Shown here: positions 7,214 through 9,923 of the stretch, piece after piece | Layout of the letters: each line of letters opens with the position of its first letter | How positions within the stretch are numbered: the stretch's first letter is position 1 | Assembly: GCA_944390305.1 (NCBI GenBank) | Contig: CALXPX010000042.1 | Span: forward strand, 1 to 9,923 | From: an uncultured Clostridia bacterium | GTDB lineage: Bacteria; Bacillota; Clostridia; TANB77; CAG-508 | Length of the DNA: 9,923 nucleotides | Direction: 5' to 3' | Position numbers and translations under genes: made by a program | Notes under the pieces: generated by a model | What the model saw: the letters and a program-made list of their open reading frames with translations, nothing else | Databases searched by the model: none | Told to the model about the DNA's origin: nothing

Positions 7214-7302
7214 GGTGTTTTAAAATCAGTGTAATCCTTTTATATCAGTGGCTTCCAGATTTTTTGGTAACAAATTATATTCTCATATAAAATTAATTAA
7301 TT

Positions 7303-8076
7303 TTAAGCTATTTTTTTGGCTACTACAACCATTCTTCCATTTTCTGTAGAATATTCGCAGGTTATTAAAGTAATAATCTGCTCACCGTAATTGGCACTTA
7401 ACCCCGTATCATAAAAAGCTAATTCTTTACAATTACTTATATAGTAATTATAATCTTCTTCATTAGACAAATCTGTACAAGTATAATATCTAAATACATT
7501 TTCTTCTTTTTTATAAAAAATTCTTGATTTAAATGCTGCTATTATTTCATATGTACTTATATTTTCATCTGTTACAAATTCAATATACTTGTGTTGATTA
7601 TAATATTCTTTATCTTCATATTTAAGTAAGTCTTTAAACATACTGCCATCTTTCATATTATGTCCATACATAATTATATTTGAATTTACATCTTTTATGT
7701 TTGAATCTTTATCAATAAATATAGAGCCATAATTACTCTTTTCTTTTTTATAATTCCTATATAAATAATAGTCATTATCTGCAGTTTGTACTACCGGATA
7801 ATTTATATTAGTGTCATCTATTTTTATCCATGCTTTAACATCTTCATTTTCTGTTTGCAATTCTTTTACTTTATTAACTATCTCGCTTTGTTGAGTATTT
7901 ATAGTATTATCTACTAAATTATTGTCTATTTCATGCTGTAAATTTTGACTTAGCTTTTTGTCCCTCATATTGATGTATAAATTATAAAATAAATAACTTA
8001 AAAGTACAATTAATATTATAATTAATGGAATTATTATATATATTTTTTTACTTTTTTTTGCATGTTTTGCAGCCAT
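7303..8076 (-). CDS. srtB: Class B sortase
   Basis: This is a 257-residue membrane-bound transpeptidase. A lysine-rich N-terminus is followed by a single anchor helix (about 12-34), then the extracellular catalytic domain. The triad is H139 in YGHNM, C240 in LITCEYS and R248 in NGRMVVVA. The 50-residue region between the H and C motifs, containing helix and loop segments, is typical of class B rather than class A. It cleaves the sorting signal of a secreted protein and joins it to peptidoglycan or a lipid II precursor. I chose ATG 8076 over the in-frame GTG at 8085 because GGAG at 8085-8088 overlaps that GTG but is 8 bases from the ATG. The gene lies directly downstream of a surface protein ending in SPKTG, the probable substrate. 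Clostridioides difficile SrtB is known to accept (S/N)PxTG signals, which supports the pairing. Confidence 0.95.
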   Translation of the reverse strand: MAAKHAKKSKKIYIIIPLIIILIVLLSYLFYNLYINMRDKKLSQNLQHEIDNNLVDNTINTQQSEIVNKVKELQTENEDVKAWIKIDDTNINYPVVQTADNDYYLYRNYKKEKSNYGSIFIDKDSNIKDVNSNIIMYGHNMKDGSMFKDLLKYEDKEYYNQHKYIEFVTDENISTYEIIAAFKSRIFYKKEENVFRYYTCTDLSNEEDYNYYISNCKELAFYDTGLSANYGEQIITLITCEYSTENGRMVVVAKKIA

Positions 8077-8084
8077 TTTGTTCA

Positions 8085-8088
8085 CTCC
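8085..8088 (-). promoter_or_regulatory. Ribosome binding site that fixes the sortase start
   Basis: GGAG on the minus strand is 8 bases before ATG 8074-8076. Because it overlaps the in-frame GTG at 8083-8085, that GTG cannot be its start. Confidence 0.75.
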
Positions 8089-8106
8089 AAATTTCTTATA
8101 ATTTAA

Positions 8107-8147
8107 AGAGGTAATTAACCTACTAAAAAGTATGTTTTATTACCTCT
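8107..8147 (-). repeat. Hairpin between the surface-protein gene and the sortase gene
   Basis: AGAGGTAAT (8107-8115) and ATTACCTCT (8139-8147) form a perfect 9-bp stem. Inside the 23-base loop, TACT (8121-8124) and AGTA (8129-8132) can pair over AAAA. In the minus-strand transcript the stem is followed by only a mixed TTAAATTATAAG stretch, so it is at best a weak terminator. It may instead attenuate or separate the two messages so that sortase is made in lower amounts than its substrate (inference). Confidence 0.5.
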
Positions 8148-8173
8148 CTTATGTTTACTTATTAATAATATTA

Positions 8174-9403
8174 TTATTTTCTATTTTTGATAGCTATAAT
8201 TGCAGCTAATGTTATTATTGATAATATTGAAGCAACTACAATACCTATATTATTTTCTCCTGTTTTAGGGCTTTCATCTAATTCATCTTTTTCAATGTCG
8301 TTTATGTTTTGTTCTTCACTATTATCTTCAGTTTCATTTTCAAAAGCTACTACAAATGGAGATAATTCAGATACTTCAACTGTTACAAATCCATTTTTAA
8401 CAACTGGTGAAAATCTTTCAACTGTTCCATCAGCTTTTTTGTGTAATACTAAAGCTGTACGTCCATTATATTTGCTTTCTACAGGTAATGTAACTCTTAA
8501 TTTTCCTTCATAGTCACCTTCTACTACAGAAATATCATAAGCTAAAGCTATATCATAGTTTTCTAAACCGCTTGTTACAGCTTTGTACTCATCTGTTCCT
8601 TCTACCATTTTTGTAACTGATAATTTTGCTATTTTTCCTATATTTCCCCAAAGAGTAACTTCTGTTTCTTTATCTTCTAAAGTAATTTCTTCTAAGGTTG
8701 CTAAATCAACAAATTTAATTCCTCTTTTTTGAGCTAATCCCTTAGGTGTTAATGAAACTGAATTTATAGAATCATCTTCTGGATAAGTAGAAGAATAACC
8801 GTAAATTGTAACATTATTTTTTAAATATTCTGCTGTTGCTGCTGTCATTTCAGCCACATCTGAAACACTATTATCATATATCCAGCATTTATCTTTTGCA
8901 TAAACATAAATTGATTTTAAACTATTCATACCATCTAATGTTGAGCCGTCAAAGCCACAACTTGTTGCACTTTCATCTGCTGGGAATACCAACGTTTCAA
9001 TTGCCGTTCCTTCAAATACCTTATTGTAAAGAGTAACTTCTGCGTTTAATTCTACTTCTTTTAGATTTGTACATCCACTAAATGCATATCCATTAACATC
9101 TTTTAGATTTTCTGGAAAAACCACTTTTTCTAGACTTGTTAATCCTTTAAAAGCACCTTCACCAATAGAATTTACTTTGTAACCTTCAATTTCATCTGGT
9201 ATTTCTAAGACTTTTGCATTTGTGTTAGTTGTACCTGTAATTGTTAAATCATAAGATTCTGAATATACTTCTAAAGTATATTTAAATCCTGTTTCTGTAA
9301 CTTTTTCCTCTACTGTAGTATCAGTAGCTTTTACAGTATTGTTTATTGCCAATAGTATAAGTGCTATAGCCATAATTAAGCTAATTTTTTTAATTGTTTT
9401 CAT
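8174..9403 (-). CDS. Secreted leucine-rich-repeat surface protein with SPKTG sortase signal
   Basis: This 409-residue protein is built for export and wall attachment. Residues 1-26 form a Sec signal peptide (lysine-rich start, ALILLA core, likely cleavage after VKA). Residues 64-165 contain BspA-type (LRR_5) repeats with units such as IGEGAFKGLTSLEKVVFP and GYAFSGCTNLKEVELN. Residues about 215-355 form a beta-rich domain (SVSLTPKG through SPFVVAFE), followed by an acidic spacer. At 378-382 comes SPKTG, then a hydrophobic segment and the basic tail KNRK: a complete sorting signal. BspA-like repeats usually bind host or matrix proteins or other cells; the ligand here is unknown. The promoter lies at 9438-9466 and AAAGGGG (9410-9416) is 6 bases before the ATG. 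The sortase gene follows after 97 bases. Confidence 0.92.
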   Translation of the reverse strand: MKTIKKISLIMAIALILLAINNTVKATDTTVEEKVTETGFKYTLEVYSESYDLTITGTTNTNAKVLEIPDEIEGYKVNSIGEGAFKGLTSLEKVVFPENLKDVNGYAFSGCTNLKEVELNAEVTLYNKVFEGTAIETLVFPADESATSCGFDGSTLDGMNSLKSIYVYAKDKCWIYDNSVSDVAEMTAATAEYLKNNVTIYGYSSTYPEDDSINSVSLTPKGLAQKRGIKFVDLATLEEITLEDKETEVTLWGNIGKIAKLSVTKMVEGTDEYKAVTSGLENYDIALAYDISVVEGDYEGKLRVTLPVESKYNGRTALVLHKKADGTVERFSPVVKNGFVTVEVSELSPFVVAFENETEDNSEEQNINDIEKDELDESPKTGENNIGIVVASILSIITLAAIIAIKNRK

Positions 9404-9437
9404 ATTAAGCCCCTTTCATTTAAAATTTTACTTTATT

Positions 9438-9466
9438 ATTTTATCAATATTAAATTTAGTTGTCAA
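9438..9466 (-). promoter_or_regulatory. Near-consensus promoter of the surface protein/sortase unit
   Basis: On the minus strand a perfect TTGACA (9461-9466) is followed after 17 bases by TAAAAT (9438-9443). Transcription would start near 9431, leaving a leader of about 28 bases with the AAAGGGG ribosome binding site. This is the strongest promoter match in the window and suggests substantial constitutive expression; no operator-like repeat overlaps it. Confidence 0.7.
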
Positions 9467-9491
9467 TATTTTATTTGATAATTGTAAAAAC

Positions 9492-9624
9492 TTAAAAAGC
9501 TAGTTTTGCAGCATCAATCGTTCTTACTAAGTCTGACGTACTTATATTTATTTTTCTTTCAAATTGTCTCTCCATTGGTGACACAATTCTAACTGTTCCT
9601 TTTGTCTTTCTCAATCTTTTTCAT
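9492..9624 (-). pseudogene. Small gene (about 43 codons if repaired) with a one-base frameshift
   Basis: ATG at 9622-9624 lies 8 bases after a perfect AGGAGG (9633-9638) and opens MKKIEKDK before stopping after 11 codons. The next frame continues as GTVRIVSPMERQFERKI and ends with DAAKLAF and TAA at 9492-9494. Removing one base from the T-run at 9600-9603 joins the two parts into one 43-residue basic, helical protein. I do not recognise it. The ATG at 9573-9575 could start a 27-residue form, but it lacks a ribosome binding site. The optimal site and clean downstream frame make a real former gene plausible. It ends 26 bases before the -35 of the surface-protein promoter. Confidence 0.4.
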
Positions 9625-9824
9625 GTACCTATCCTCCTCTGAACTCTTCCTATTTAACCTCCAGAATTTGCGTCCCCTGACATTACTCCTTAAAGTGCCT
9701 GATATAACTACTTTTGGAGTCTATTTCAATCCTCTAAAGTTGAGATTTAAGCCTCTTTCATGATTTTCAATTTTTCCTCATATATAAAGGTCTGTCCGTT
9801 TTTGTGGTTATAATATATAACCTC
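9625..9824 (-). other. Degraded intergenic stretch with several orphan ribosome binding sites
   Basis: No frame of useful length survives here on either strand. Minus-strand remnants include AGGAGG (9821-9826) followed 9 bases later by ATA at 9809-9811, where an ATG would be expected; from there the frame reads ITTKTDRPLYMRKN and stops. A second piece reads GRKFWRLNRKSSEED. A third AAGGAG lies too close to an ATG opening an eight-to-nine-codon frame. These pieces suggest decayed small genes, possibly of a mobile element or prophage, but no element ends or family motifs could be identified. Confidence 0.35.
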
Positions 9825-9923
9825 CTATTGTTTATTTTCTCTTTTATTTAGCTTTTTAGTATTTAATAAAAGTTCATCAAAATCTGATACATAAATTCTA
9901 TCTTGTATTATTCTATATTTTTC
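9825..9923 (-). CDS. C-terminal end of an incoming gene, possibly RhuM-like
   Basis: A minus-strand frame enters from beyond the right edge and gives 32 residues before TAG at 9825-9827. The fragment EKYRIIQDRIYVSDFDELL has the pattern I associate with the end of virulence protein RhuM family members (a K/YxKFRxxQDxxxxSDFD-like tail), but 32 residues are too few to be sure. RhuM-like proteins are found in mobile and accessory DNA, which would fit the decayed stretch that follows. It could equally be an unrelated gene whose final helix looks similar. Confidence 0.5.
   Translation of the reverse strand, partial: EKYRIIQDRIYVSDFDELLLNTKKLNKRENKQ

Noticed and set aside
7080..7302. Fragment NLPNGIKIPDKKL in the gap upstream of the histidine phosphatase as a possible broken gene
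   Set aside because: Only about 15 readable residues with no start, ribosome binding site or recognisable family; kept only as leader sequence of the predicted promoter.
7288..7305. 18-base perfect palindrome at the sortase stop codon
   Set aside because: It contains only A and T, leaves no loop and has no T-run after it, so it is not a credible terminator or operator in such A+T-rich DNA.
8077..8085. GTG start for the sortase
   Set aside because: The only ribosome binding site, GGAG at 8085-8088, overlaps it; ATG 8076 has normal spacing.
9625..9790. Remnant of an IS605-type TnpB 3' end
   Set aside because: A short TPKVVISGTL-like segment looked suggestive, but no zinc-finger or catalytic motif, no element ends and no adequate frame length support it.
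1..9923. tRNA, rRNA, CRISPR array, riboswitch or phage attachment site
   Set aside because: Looked for on both strands; no cloverleaf, regularly spaced repeat, conserved riboswitch core or flanking direct repeat could be supported.

Overview
The window comes from a very A+T-rich Gram-positive genome, by eye about a quarter G+C. It looks like Clostridia or a related low-GC Firmicute: strong AGGAG-type ribosome binding sites, a class B sortase beside an SPKTG-anchored surface protein, a GtrII-like glycosyltransferase, an M29 aminopeptidase and a DUF362 ferredoxin-like protein. The standard genetic code fits. Of the 12 stop codons I could place, 7 are TAA, 5 are TAG and none is TGA. Almost every gene is on the minus strand, so it reads best from right to left.

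Right end (9923 to 9430): the last 32 codons of an incoming gene, perhaps RhuM-like. About 330 bases of apparently decayed sequence follow, ending in a roughly 43-codon small gene with a perfect ribosome binding site and a one-base frameshift. Next (9466 to 7303) is a surface module: a near-consensus promoter, a secreted leucine-rich-repeat protein ending in SPKTG plus a membrane anchor, an intergenic hairpin, and a class B sortase that probably attaches it to peptidoglycan.

Middle (7213 to 4445): a histidine phosphatase gene broken by two compensating single-base shifts; a small nucleoside 2-deoxyribosyltransferase-like protein with a three-helix membrane protein 24 bases downstream; and an M29 aminopeptidase. 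Left-middle (4352 to 1293): a polytopic GtrII-like glucosyltransferase, an unrecognised 124-residue protein, a P-loop kinase and a HAD phosphatase. The kinase stop codon lies inside the HAD ribosome binding site, so those two are probably translated together. Several products (deoxyribosyltransferase-like, kinase, HAD) point to nucleotide or phosphate-ester chemistry, but a shared pathway is only an inference.

Left end (1294 to 1): a compact plus-strand unit stands out. It has its own promoter, a 68-residue two-helix membrane protein at about 47% G+C, and a strong intrinsic terminator, all set in sequence of half that G+C content. It looks recently acquired. To its left, on the minus strand, lies a DUF362 protein with two 4Fe-4S motifs that runs off the window.

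No tRNA, rRNA, CRISPR array or intact insertion sequence was seen. The most unusual items are the G+C-rich membrane-protein cassette, the coupled kinase/HAD pair, and the cluster of broken small genes between 6450 and 9824.
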